A stretch of DNA of 64,000 nucleotides, from positions 46,083,504 through 46,147,503 of the forward strand of contig OZ034971.1 of NCBI GenBank assembly GCA_964030785.1, given 5' to 3'. The position numbers and the translations under genes are program-made. Positions 9,601 to 22,857 of this stretch are shown one piece after another (within the stretch, counting starts at the first letter, position 1; every line of letters starts with the position of its first letter). A model generated the notes under the pieces. That model saw only the letters and a program-made list of their open reading frames with translations, did no database searches and was not told the DNA's origin. Source of the DNA: Siderastrea siderea. Its lineage: Eukaryota; Cnidaria; Anthozoa; Scleractinia; Rhizangiidae.

Positions 9601-12600
9601 ACCAAAGAATGTACAAGAATTGTGTCAAGTGCTTGGAATGATCAATTATCTTGGAAAATTCCTTCCAAACCTGTCACTTGTGATTAGCCCAATGATTGAG
9701 CTGCTGAAAGTCGATAGTACCTGGAACTGGTCTCATCGCCAAAAAGAAGCCTTTGAGAAGGTCAAGGCCATAGTAACCACAGCACCTGTACTAGCGTTCT
9801 ATGATGTAAACAAGCCAACAGTGGTCAGTGCAGATGCTAGCAGCTATGGATTAGGCGGTGTCCTTCTGCAGAAGCATGGTGACCAGTTACGTCCGGTCGC
9901 ATTTGCCTCCCGTACCCTTACCGATTCCGAGAAGAGGTACGCCCAGATTGAAAAGGAATGTTTAGCGTCGGTATGGGCATGTGAGAAGTTTTCCCGTTAC
10001 CTTTGCGGTCTTGAGTCGTTCCAGCTCATGACAGATCATAAGCTGTTGGTACCGCTGATTAACCATCAAGACCTGGATAGAGTACCCTTCAGATGCCAGC
10101 GTCTTCTTATGCGTATGATGAGATTTAAAGCGAAGGCGGAACATGTGCCAGGAAAACAACTAGTGGTGGCTGATACTCTTTCAAGAAATCCTTTGTCAGT
10201 CCCGTCTGAGACATCCGACACCGACGAAGATGTCAAAGCCTATGTGGACGCAGCTGAAATGGTACGACCAGCATCACCTGAGAAGATGGAAAGGATCAAG
10301 CACGCTACTTCTTCTGATCCTCAGCTGTGTCACGTTCTCAATTATACCGTCAATGGTTGGACAAAGTACGCTAAAGATGTACCAGAACAAATCCGTCTGT
10401 ATCATGCGGTCCGTGGTGATCTCTCCGTAGCAGATGGCAAGATCATCTATCGAAACCGCCTAGTCATACCTCCCAGCCTACAGCCTGAGATATTGGAACA
10501 TATCCATGACGGTCATCAGGGTATGACCAAGTGTCGTGAAAGAGCTAATATGTCAGTTTGGTGGCCTGGCATTGGCCGTGACAATCAAAACAAAGTTTCA
10601 ACGTGTGACTTTTGCCAAGAGAGTTTGCCTACTCAGAGAAAGGAACCTCTTATCATTACACCTCTCCCAGAAAGAGCGTGGAAGAAGATTGGTGCAGACT
10701 TGTGCGAACATGAAGGGAAGCAGTTTCTAGTGGTCATCGACTATTATTCAAGATTTCCCGAAATAGCTTTCATGTCCAGTACCACCAGCGATGCTGTGAT
10801 TAATAAGCTCAAGGACATCTTTGTCAGATGGGGAGTACCAGACGAAATTGTGGGTGACAACGGACCACAATTCTCGTCTGAACAGTTTCGCAAGTTTAGC
10901 CAAGAGTACGACTTCAAGCATACTACCACTAGCCCTTACTATCCACACGCAAATGGAGAAGCAGAAAGCGGAGTCCGTATTGCCAAGAAGATACTGAGGC
11001 AGCGTGATCCCTTTCTTGCGCTCATGTCTTACAGAGCTACACCTCACACAGCCACAGGTGTAAGTCCCTGCTACCTGATAATGGGAAGAGAAATTCGCAC
11101 CCTTCTACCTACATTGGAATCCAACTTAAAGCCTGTTTTACCAAACCATGAAGCAGTTACCAGAAAGGATGAGAAATCCAAATCCGCATACCGTCAGTAC
11201 TTTGACAGAAGACATGGAGTGCGAACCCTTCCTGACCTACAGCCAGGAGACTCAGTACGTGTGAAGTTAGATCAGCAGAAAGGATGGAAGACGCCTGGGA
11301 AAGTCATTGCGAGAAGCACTGCTCCTAGGTCATACATCATCCAGACACCTTTCAGCGTGGTGCGTAGGAACCGCAGACACCTGTGCACAGTGACCAGTCC
11401 CGGTAGATTCAAGATGTCTGATGAGCAAGATTTGGATCTTGAGCCAGAGTCACAAGCAGAAGGTTCAGGCTCGGAATCTCCACATGCCGAACGAGAAGAA
11501 CCGCCGCAGATCCTGAAACCTTGCAAAGTGACGCCGACTGTACACTCCTCTCCAAACACACAGTTCAGTTCACCTCAGCCAGAAGTTAGGACCTCAAGCG
11601 GTCGTGTCGTGAGAAAGCCTGCCCGATTTAGAGACTTTGTTTGATTTTTGCTTTTGCGAACAGTAACAGGGACATTGACTGATTACAGTTGATCCACGTC
11701 ACGCGTGAACGGAAACTCTAAAATTCAAAACAACGTCACGAGTCACGTTCTTCATATTTGGGCATTCGCCTTGTGTTTCTTGAGATTCAGAGAGGGATTT
11801 CGAAAATCGAAAGGAGATTTCGAATCTGTCACAGATTTTTCGAAATGTTCAGACCTGGTTATGTTAATGCCTTAGGTTGGAAGAACAGGCCATGTAGGCC
11901 TCTCCACAAGGAAACGAGAAGACGAATAATTGATCGTTATTTGACTGGAGAGGGACCGAAAGCGATCTCCACAGCAGCTCGTGCAACTCCTGGCGCTATT
12001 TATCGTATAATTCGACATCATGAAACGTTCAGTACATGTGAGGCGTTCAGTCAAGGGGGGCGAAGTTATCCTTCTAAACTTTCAGACGACGTTGCATGTG
12101 GAATCTATTGAATTGTTCAAACTAGCGAAACCTAGGATATATGGATGGGAAAATCGGGAAAGATTGCTGAGCAGTAGGTTATGCAATAGACGAAGCACGG
12201 GTCACAAAAGCGTAATATGAGAGTTTGTATGGAGCTGAAATTCGGCGATTGAAAATAATCGGCAGTTTTCCGTGGAGAATACCAAAAACTCAAAATAGAG
12301 TTTGAAAAACCTTACCTGTTGTGTGTTTGCTGTGTCTTTAATTTACCGCTTTTCCGAACGGCTGGAGGCCGTTTCGGGCGATATTCTGTTTAACGGTCGA
12401 AGAGACGTCTTGTCACGTACTGGCTTTACTTTGACATGATATCGCATCGACCGTTAAACAGAAAATCGCCCCAAACGGCCTCCAGAAGCTCGGAAAAGTG
12501 GCAAAAACACAGCAAAAACACAACAGGTAATGGTCTTCAAACTCTTTTTCGCTTTTTAGGTATTTTGCACGGAAAACTGACCATTTACATTTTGGATCGA

Positions 12601-15600
12601 ATTTCAGCTCCATACAAACAAATCACATTACGCTTTGGTTAACTGCCTTGCATACGGCAACTGCGCCCGCGATACGAGCGGCAGTCAAAACCATGGTGTC
12701 CTGTCAGTGTTCTCGGCTACGGTTCAGAATGCTACGACTGAAAACAGAAGAAACCCCAGTATTTTGTGTCTGTAAGCAAAAGCAAGAGTTTATAGCGACT
12801 GAAGCTAGATAGGGTTCTCGATCCATTCAAAGGCAGGTTATTCTCCAGTAGTATTGTATTGTTGTGCTTGCAATAATGGTAAAAATTAGTACGAAGATCG
12901 AAGCTGCTAGCGTTTGCGTTTTGTGTGGCTTGTGTTGGATTAAAAGTGCGCATTGTTTAAAGGGTAAGAAGAGTGACAAGACGACGACTAAAACCGTCTA
13001 AAACCGTAATGTTACACCAGAATTTATTCCTTATATCAGAAGAGTTAACTCGAGCTGCTCTACTTCCAGCGGGCCCCGGCCCGCTGGGATCAGATTCGGA
13101 GAAACAACAACGCCATCATGCGAGCTACAAAACAGCTAATTCCAGTAAGACTTTTAGCGGTTTTGTATGAACTACAAAACAGAAGTTGAAGTGACATTAG
13201 CATCGTTACAAGTTGAATGGCGTTACGAGTGCTTGTCGAGAAAGAAAAAATTACCACACTCAAATTTTCTGATTTAAGCCGCCCAAGTTTCGAAAGGCAC
13301 GTTTACATAGCTTTAAAAATGCAACTACCACCCAAGAAATAAGCTTATACTAAACAGCCGGATCATAAAGTTTTTAATTGGTTTCTGAAGAACAACTTCA
13401 TCTCTTAGAGTCGCCTGTGATTATCGGTTCTTCCTTTTTGCAACGAATCCGACGTAACGCAAAGTTTTATAATTCCAAATCTCTTTCGGTACTGCGGACT
13501 GATGCAGGACCGCTTGACCTGCATTTTGCTCTTTTAAAATTACTTTCACTTCTCCTTTTTGAATAAACTCCTCCTGCCTGAATCCTAGAATAGTTCTCAA
13601 ATTTGTTCCTTTTAATTATAACAATTGAAATCTTCTTGAAATTTCGTGAGAAATTACACATTTGCCTCTCTTTGCTCTCTGTCTGTAAAAGTCGATTGAT
13701 TTCACGTTTTGAAGGATACCTTATCTGGAGTGGAAATTGAAGCGAGAAATAAATAAGCATGTCAATATTTGAGTAAATAAACTTTGTTCGTGCAATTACC
13801 GTTCCAATCCAGTTAGTCAAGTTAATCACCCACTTATAAAGACGGGCTAGGTAATAATTGTTTTGACTTTCCGTGGTGAATAAAGCAAGGGAAAGTGTCG
13901 TTTCCTTGGCGGTCCGCATGTTTTCTTTGTTTTGCTTGGCCTGAATTTGAGGTGAGTTTTGACTTTTGAGAAGAAAAGTAGATTTTCTGCAGCTTTTCAC
14001 CACGAGCCTTTTGTTGTTACGATGACACAAGGAAGCTCCAAATTCCAAAAAGGCCTTTTCGTTCATCTCCGGGTATGTGGAAAATTATACAAACTTGCCT
14101 CTTTCCAAATTGAAGCATGAGCTGTGTAGCGCAACCATAAAACGACTATAGATCAAATTTGTCAAACATTCATGATGTATGTCTGATCTGATGAACGGGA
14201 ATATTTTTCCCTAACCGATAAGACCAATCTCGTTCACAGCTGGAAGTTGGAAGTTGGTGTGAATTAAAACCAGACATGAAGTACACGATGAAAACAAGTA
14301 TGAAGATCTTTACAAGGACAGAAGACGGATTGTACCCGACACTACTCAGAGCTGCTCAGTTAGCAGACAGCCATGTGATAAACGATGCCAAGGAGAGTGA
14401 AAGGGATGTGAAGTTTCTTGTGAAAATTGATATTCAGTAGGACAAGAGGAAAACCTTTTTAGCCTCCTTCGCATTCAAGTCCAGTTAGCGATGTCTCCCG
14501 CCGCAGAAAAAAGTTCTGAATTGATTCTGGTTGCTCATCCAGCCCATATAATTGCAAACAGTTGTGGCTCTAATAAATTGAAGTAAGGCAAGCGGTTAAT
14601 TTAAAGAAAACGCTGAAATAAAACCGCATCTCCACAGTATAAACTTCGCTGATCACGCAGAAATCGAAGCTAAGAGCACAAAATCTGCATGACGTCAGGA
14701 CACCACAGTTTTTCCCGCCTACTGAATGGTGATTGGTTAATTCAAATTTCACCGTATGCAAGGTGTGGACGAAGCGTCGGCTTTGTCTTTAATCAAGCTC
14801 GCAACTAGGAAAAACTGTCATCAGTAATTGCTTGACACGGCAGATATATCTTGGTTTTCGTCCACTTCCTTCGGAGCTACCGTTCTTACACAAGCGTTCA
14901 GCTCCAAGGTTTGTTCTCGTTCGGTTGAAACAGGAATCACGCGTCAGCAAAATAATTGACATAATTTCACCTCCTTCTAGTCGTCTCAAACGTTTTTGAA
15001 CCCCTGACGAGAAGCGAACCCAGAAAATAACGCGGTCTCTCGATAAAACAAAGATTTGTCCCGTCACAACCCCTTGCTTCTACAAAGATAGAAGCCATTT
15101 TCGGAAATTTCAATGAGATCTTCAATATTTCCCTTGTGATCTCCGTTACGTCACTTAAAGTAGCTTGTTTATTTGAAGACTCGGATCACGTGTTGAGGTT
15201 TCCGTTCACGCGTGACGTGGATCAACTGTAAGACTCAATGCACTGAGCCAGTCACTCTATATACTTTCAAGTTCATGTTAGTTGTGTATTCGCTAAGTCT
15301 TTTAAGAGCTCAAAGGAGGGAGATGTCATGAGAGACTAGCTTTTGATCACATTTGTTATAGTGTTTGTATTGCGCATGCGTGCCAGTAGTTTTACAGACC
15401 TCGTGGTTAGATCGGAACGGGAGCTTGAGTTTAGAAGATGTACACTGAGGGCTTACTGTTGAATTAAATAATATTTGTTCCTGTTCGAACTGAGTGTCCG
15501 TGTGTAACACCGACGTGATAGTTACATTGAAAAAGGACTATATTTTAAAGGGGCAGTGACACAGTGATTTTGCTCACGTTTGTTACTCGTTGAAAAGCCA

Positions 15601-18600
15601 ATAGTCACATTTACACAAACGAAAATCTTAAACTAATCAGGTCATGTCAATTTCTTGTTCAAACATGTACTAATTCAGTGAAACTTTTAATCTGTCTTTG
15701 GCCAGGGATGGCCAGGATAGAAAAGTCTAATGTCATTGAAAAACGTATTTTGGTTTGCACTCCTCGCGAAAATTCACTTGATATCTTCCTCCTCGTGTTC
15801 TAAGAGCATTTTGTGTGTGAGCGAAGGCATTTAATCATTATATTATTTTAGCAAAGTTTTGACGAAAAGTGAGCACAATCCCCGTGATACAGCCTCTTTA
15901 AGCAACTCATGAACAAATAGACTCCATAAACGGACTTCACCTCAGTGTCTGCAGAGCGTTGGAATCTAAACCTCTTGAGCAAATGCACCAGTGTCATTTT
16001 GGCCTCCATGAGTGCAAATCGCATTCCAATACAAGACCGTGGCCCTGTGCCAAAAGGAAGATAACAGTACGGATTGCGCTGCTGTTTGGCCTTCTTTGAA
16101 AACCTGTGAAAAAATATAATGCCAATATGTCACAAATCTGAAATGATTTAAGAGCGACTTTCAGTAAAAATCAAGCAAAATTTCAATTTAACGGCAGTAG
16201 TTGAAAAATCGATTCCTTTCGTATTTTGTACATAATTAGGTATTAGTAAAGCTAGAAACCTGATATGGTTCGTTTTCCCCAGAAGCGCTTTATTTTCGGA
16301 AAAATACGAGGAAATCGATTCTCGGGTTCCGGAGGTCAAAATCACAGGAAATTAATCTTGAAAATCAGTACTATAAACTTGCATGGCGCTGGTAAACTAA
16401 AGCGCGGAAAAAAAGATAGGCACTTTCTATCGACAGAACAAGTCTTTTTCATTACCTAGACAGGTATGAAACAGCAGTAGCGAAATCCACTGAACGCAAA
16501 CAATTCCAAACTAAAAGGCAGGTTTGGTGACCACGTAGAAACTGATTTGGAACCTAACTTCTGTGAAATAATTTAGCACGTGCCATAATTCGAAATGGTC
16601 TCAATCCTCATTCAATAGACAGCACAAACATTGAAATAAACCACACCTTGAAGCTGGCTTGGGTTATCCATGCTACTTTGTTTGGGACCAGTTCGAACTC
16701 AGCAAAGTTTTAACAAATGGGGCTTCGTGAAGTTGAATTCTGCCGTACACAAAAACAGGGGAAATTTAACTTCTTTAACCAAACGAGCTCGCTCTACTTC
16801 ACTCTTGTTAATTTCCAGCGTTAACATTCTTTTGCATTCCAAATAAAGGAAGAAAAAGCCCGAAATGGGCAATTTTTACGTTTCCAAACTTCTGCTCCTT
16901 CGTGTGCAAATATCCTCTCTACATTTGTTTGCATTGCGTTACCAAATACCGTGACCAAATTGTTTAACCAAATTTGGATATATGATGTCACAGGTGTAGC
17001 ATATTAGATGTCACGTTTTGACGTGGTTTGCACAGAGAGCTCACAACCAGGGGGGGCTGGCAGCGAGGTCTGGAACCGAGTTTACATGATCGCCCCAGTA
17101 AAGAAATTTGGCCGAGTAGGACTGTGTACTAATTCTATTCCAAAGAAACATGGCGGTGGCGAGGAAAGAGAATTAGCCGAATTAGCCGTTATTTGGTGTA
17201 CGCGCGTTTGTGTTGGTTCAGCATTATTTCCGTTATTCCAAGTTCAAACATTCAAGGGAAGGTTTCGATCGTTTTTTTTTACCCTTATTTCTATCTGATT
17301 TGCTTGCCCTTTCTGCTTTTTCTGGTACTGATTTTACGAGTTTTGAAGCATTTTCTGACACATTTCACAGCGGCCAGATTCGCTCTCCTGTTTCACTAAG
17401 AATTGTCGCTCGAGACTTTGTCCTTGTTTCATTTACATACACTGTAGATTTTTCTTTCTTTATAGGAACTACCCAGGAGGAGTCAACAATTAATTGTGGA
17501 GGTTTTGTTGATCCAAATTATTTTCTGTTTTGCCCAAGTTATGTTACTACCTTACAGTCCACAAGATATTTTTTGATGTACAGCTCTCTAGAATCCTTAA
17601 ATGGTGAAAAGCTGAGAGGTGATGTTTACAACACTTTGCTCTTTGACTTCGCCACGTGAGTCACAGATATTGCCTACAGTGTGTAGGTATACCTGATAAT
17701 AAAGCTCATTATTTTGGAGAAAAAGGTGAAATAATTTTTCATTTAGATTTTGTCTATCACACCTCTGGGGTGAGAACTGAAACTTAAAGGGGCCAGGTTG
17801 CTCAACTGACAGCAATACCTCAGCCAGTCATTTTACATATTTACTTGGTGACCTTGGCTTCATATATGTCACCATGAATGGGTTTGTGGAAAATTGGCGT
17901 TTGAATTCTGAAGGGACTTGAATTTTTCTTGACAGTGCAATTGATGTTGAACAGCTTTTACAAACAAAACAATCATTTGGGGGTGGAGTTTGCAAAGGTT
18001 CCGACAGTCTGTAAAGTAAAGATACTCTGGCAAACACACCATCACTTTGGATCTGGCAGGCATTGGTTATCCAAGATGCATGTTGATAAATATGTTTTGG
18101 GCAAAGGTTTTGGTTGTACAGGGACTTTGACTGATGACATATTTATGGACAGCTATGTTAATCCTTAATTTTCTGAAAACACTTCAAAAGGACTGTTGCA
18201 CACTTAGAGCAACCATTGATGATCAGCCATTCTGGGGTTATTTCACATCTCCTTTATAAACAGTTACTGAATGCATGCCAGTCTCGTTTTGACACGCAGC
18301 AATACAACACTGTTTTGACCTGTTTTCCCCTACCTTATCGGTAACAGTTCTGAAATAATGATCCTCACAGTTAAACGCATTCAACTTGAGCAGTTGAAAA
18401 AGCAAACTTGAAAAAATTCAGTCTCGACCAGGATCAAATTTGCCTTTTCAACTGCTCAAGTTGAGAACATTTAAAAACTGCAAGCCCTTTATGGCCACAT
18501 TTGTTACATCAGGCAGTTCACACCTGATTTATTTCATATGTATCCATCTTCCAAAAAACTGTCTGAAAGGGTGTGAGCAGAAGTCATCAATTGCTCTTTT

Positions 18601-21600
18601 AACAGAAGGGACAGTTTAGAACTTTTGCATTGTCTAATACTCCATTATTGCATAGTTCACCTGGTGTTACTGAACTCAAACTACAAATTTTTCACTGACA
18701 CTTAAGAAAAATGGGCCTGGATGTCTTTCCTTTGAATTAAGCTTCTTGTACAGGCTACAGGCAAAAGACAAAAAGTCATATAATTGTAAATCCTTCAATC
18801 TTTTCAGATTACCCTAGCAAATGTTTATAAACCTTCTCATTGGACAGTTGCATGCGTAATGTGGGAAAATGCTTGGAAATGTGATAGTTCATTGCATTTT
18901 CCATTGAATTAAACTTAGCATGTCAGTACAATATATGGAACAAGGGAGTTTTCCTAAACCTAGGTGTATTTACTTTGCCAATTCTTTAAGTTCTCTTATC
19001 AAAACAAGCAAACCTCAGACAGCTCTGTTTGTAAGGTTAAGCATTCTTCTTTTGTTGGTTGTCCTTTATAAGCTATCCTTTCCAGTTGCAAAATTCTATC
19101 ATCTCAAATGTTCTTATTTTTCTTGTAACTGCAACCAACCAATATATTTGCGGAAACAACTGCCGCCAAGAAACACTCAAGCCAAAAAAAGAAGAATTCC
19201 ATAAAACAAACGTGGTGTTTTACACGTAATTACGCTTACAGCTATAAATAAGACGCAAAAAACTTGAGACAAGTGCATGTGAAAGTTCAAGCCCATTTTT
19301 AATACATTCTAAGCCTTCGCATTCGATTTTGTGTCTTCATTGTGAAACAGACTTAAAAAAGACTCGCAATCGAAATCTCCTCTTTTCGCTTTGTTGGCTG
19401 GAAGATTCCACAGTTTCCACAGTAAAAAGATTCTTCTAAATCTTCCTGAGATGGCGAAATCCACAATCATCTGCTAGAATATAGTTATAATTTGAGCGTA
19501 GTTTGTTCAACACTCAACTGGGAAAATCTCAGGCCGAAACTTGTCACTTGCATATTCAATATTGACTGCTCTACTAACCTGGTCCTTCATTCCATCGATT
19601 TTGATGGTCTCAGAAACAGAAATGGATCGAAATGGAAGGTCGAAAGCTGCAACTTTAATGCCATTTCCCAGGTCAAGTGGCTGTTGACACCGCGAACGTT
19701 TATGTTTTCGATAACACAACCATCACGCTCATGTTCTTGACATAATACACAGCGGGAGTGTACACAGATCCAGAGTTTAGAGAAATGTGGTGCCCAAACG
19801 CTGTACTGTCGCCAAAAATACTAACAGCAAATAAACAATAACAAAAAACGAATTCCTTTTCCACAATCGAGTCACTACGAACAAAAAAAACAGATATTCT
19901 CGAGTAGTTCGCGCGAGACTTCGTTGCACTTCGCGCATGCTCGTTAGAGTTTTCGAATGATTGACAGATTTCTTTACTGGGGCAATCATGTAGAGGCCAA
20001 AAGCGGCAAGATCAAAGGTAGCTGCCAGCCCCCCCTGCTCACAACGATATCGCCAGTATCGTTCAATTTTTTTCTTTCCCCTCTACTTTTTTTGAGATCA
20101 ACCGAACATTTTAGTTTGAAGTCATCATCAAGCACCAAGCAACGACGAAGAAAAGGGAGATTGTGCAGCTTAACACGAAAATTTTGGTGTATTTCGGGAT
20201 GCGGTAAAGTTCAACTTCATTAAGCCCCGTTTGTTAAATTCGCTATCTTCCAAGTTTTCCCAAAGACAGCAGCATCGAAAACCCAAGCCAGTTTCAAGGT
20301 ATAGTTTAGTTCAATGTTTCTACTGTCTATTGAACGAGGATTGAGACCATGTGGGGTTATGGCACATGTTAAATTATTTCACAGAAGTTAGGTTCCAAAT
20401 CAGTTTCTACGTAAACATCAGAACCTGCCTTTTAGTTTGGAATTGTTTGTGCTCATTAAATTTCGCTACTGCTGTTTGTAATTGTCTAGTTAATGAAAAA
20501 GACTTGTTCTGTTAATAAAAAGTGTCTATCTTTTTCTCCGCGCTTTAGTTTACCAGTGCGATGCGAGTTTATACTACTGATTTTCAAGATTAATTTCCTG
20601 TGATTTTGACCTCCGGAACCCGAGAATCGATCTCCTCGTTTTTTCCGAAAATAAAGCGCTTCTGGAGAAAACGAACCACATCAGGTTTCTAGTTTTACCA
20701 ATACCCATTTATGTGCAAAATATGAAAGAAATCGATTTTTCAACATCTGCCGCCGAATGCTCGATGTTTGCTGAAAGTTGCTCTTAAAAACAGCTGAAAT
20801 TAATAAACCAGATCCTTTTAGATGTCAGCAACTAATTTAGGATCAAATGATTGTTAAGTGGAAAGGCAATGGTATGAAGATAATAAACCAGATCCTTCAT
20901 TTAAGATTTGGTCAACTAATTTCTTACGTATACCTGCAGTATCAAAGCATTCTCATGCGAAAAAGAAATAGTATGACCGCAGGTTTACTTCAATCTTTAA
21001 AAACTATTGTAAGTTGGCTATTCCACAAACTCTGAGTTACTGGTCGTCTTCACTACAGTTGTCAGTCACGGTCACTTCTAATGCAACTTCCACTTTTTCC
21101 CATTCCAATGATCCAAACTGATAATCAAACAAAGACTTTGACTTAACAACGGTTGCAAACGCTTTGACCTCGCTATAGCTTGCATCTCAAGTGCCATTGG
21201 TAGCTCAATTTTTCCATTTGCTGCTGGACTTAAGTCCCTAATGCCAAAGCACTGATTACTTCAAATCTGTTCTTCATTTTCGTACCTGTCAGGATCAAAT
21301 TTCTCTGGATCAGGCCAATATTCTGGGTCCCGGTGTAAACCGTGAAGGGGAACTGCTACAACCACATCCTTCTTAAAGTGCACACCGTTCAATGTACAAC
21401 TCTCATTGCAGATACGGCTAAACCTGAAGGAATGCAAAAAGAAAGAAGGAAAAATCTTATTTTTATGTCCTAATTAATTTTTTCACTCCAAGTTTACTTA
21501 AGTGAATGCTTCCCCAGTGGTCAAAGCTGTGAAGAATGTCTGCAATTGGCTATTACGTATTTGGGTATTGAGGGGTGTAATAATTTGCCCCCTTTGGCAG

Positions 21601-22812
21601 CTACGCAAGCGCCTAAATTGCTCCCCGCTAACCTGTCAAACATAACCTCTTGAGGCCATAAAACTTTTACTGGCAAGTCAATAACCTCTTTGCAGTGTAG
21701 TTACCCCGCCGTCAGGACGGGGTCTAGTAATACCCATTTTTTTTCCGTGGTTTTTTTTTTTTTGGTGGTCGGTTGCCCCAGACCTCCGGTTTTCGCTCGG
21801 CCAAACAAATACTCGTCGTGTCTTTCGTTACACAGGCAAGGGCTTTTATTTTGAGTGACCGTAACATATTTTACACCCCCGGGGGGGGGGTGGAGAATAA
21901 CGGCGGGGTCTAATGCCCCTGGGGCTTTTCTTGTTGTAGTTACAAAAACGATCCTTTAGGATTTTACTCCACAAAATGAACACAATATGTCCGATGTCTC
22001 ACAGACATGACATGAAACTCTTCATACCTAACGGAAGGAGTGTACAAGCGCAATGCTTCACAGGTCACCATCTCCAGATATTCCAAATTCTGAACTGTAT
22101 CATAGTCAGGAGTTTCCTGCAAGGAAACATCTGTTCAGTGAATTGTTGGTAATGTTGCTTGTCATGGAAAGTGCTATGGCTCCTGATCTAAATGGCTTGG
22201 ATTCCACTCCTGATCAAACATTTTGTATAGTGTTACCAGGCACTTTTTAATTGCCAGTTGTTCTGATGTTTCTTTCTTGATTCATTCCCATACCTTTTTT
22301 ATCCCCTTGCTTCTTTCTCATCCACAAGCTGAAAGCATCACTCCTCTGAACTTATATGTACGTCCACATCACGGATGACATACGTCGCATAAAGAGTTTT
22401 GTCTAAAAGGATTGTGTCCTTTATTACAGCTAATGAGTTTAATTCATATAATTAATGGATCAATAAAAATGAGGCTCTCAAGTCATTACAGTCGAACCTC
22501 CCTGTGTTACCACTTCCCGTAAGCAACCACCTTCTATCAACCACTCTTTCAAAATACCAAAATTTTCTCAGTCAAATCACCATAGTTGGAACCTCTCGTA
22601 AATGACTACGACCTTTTTGCGGCTGACAGATTTAATTTGTTTCCAACCTCTCACAAACACATGATCCCAATGAACCTCTGAAACTTACTAAACTTCGAAA
22701 TCTAAATTTTGACCCCTGGGGTCTGATCTCTTGTGAGTGACAACCTCCCACTTGTTTTATAATGAGATATCATCTAGACAATTATCATCATCACCACTAT
22801 AAGAATATTAAT

Positions 22813-22857
<45 letters not shown>

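Larger units (their letters stand above)
11686..15228. mobile_element. Tc1/mariner-like element inserted in the Gypsy 3' region
   Basis: 31-bp perfect terminal inverted repeats (CAGTTGATCCACGTCACGCG outward-in at 11686; complement ending at 15228) are flanked by TA on both sides, the Tc1/mariner target. It lies 40 bp after the pol stop. Apart from an HTH fragment at the left, no DDE domain was found in about 3 kb of interior, which holds a nested MITE (12207-12636) and unrecognised AT-rich sequence. At 3.5 kb it is long for the family. Confidence 0.85.
7133..15520 (+). mobile_element. full-length Ty3/Gypsy LTR retrotransposon
   Basis: Flanked by a perfect 5-bp target duplication GTTAC (7128-7132 and 15521-15525). 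Order: 5' LTR, TGG-starting primer-binding region, gag with zinc knuckle, protease, RT, RNase H, integrase, polypurine tract, 3' LTR. Integrase lies after RNase H, which is the Ty3/Gypsy order. Its 8,388 bp include three later or passenger insertions. It sits in the last intron of the P450 gene, on the opposite strand. It is not autonomous as assembled, since gag and protease frames are shifted and the pol region is split by an insertion. Confidence 0.95.

Noticed and set aside
13467..14066. 199-codon minus frame inside the Tc1-like element
   Set aside because: No recognisable domain, low-complexity composition, and it lies in decayed transposon interior.
15848..15940. read-through C-terminus for P450 exon 12
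   Set aside because: The tail is unlike any P450 C-terminus, while the exon at 6550-6627 gives the expected one in phase after a good donor.
17210..17659. 149-codon plus frame in the long-armed element
   Set aside because: Open, but phenylalanine/serine-rich with no motif. Kept only as a remark under the element.
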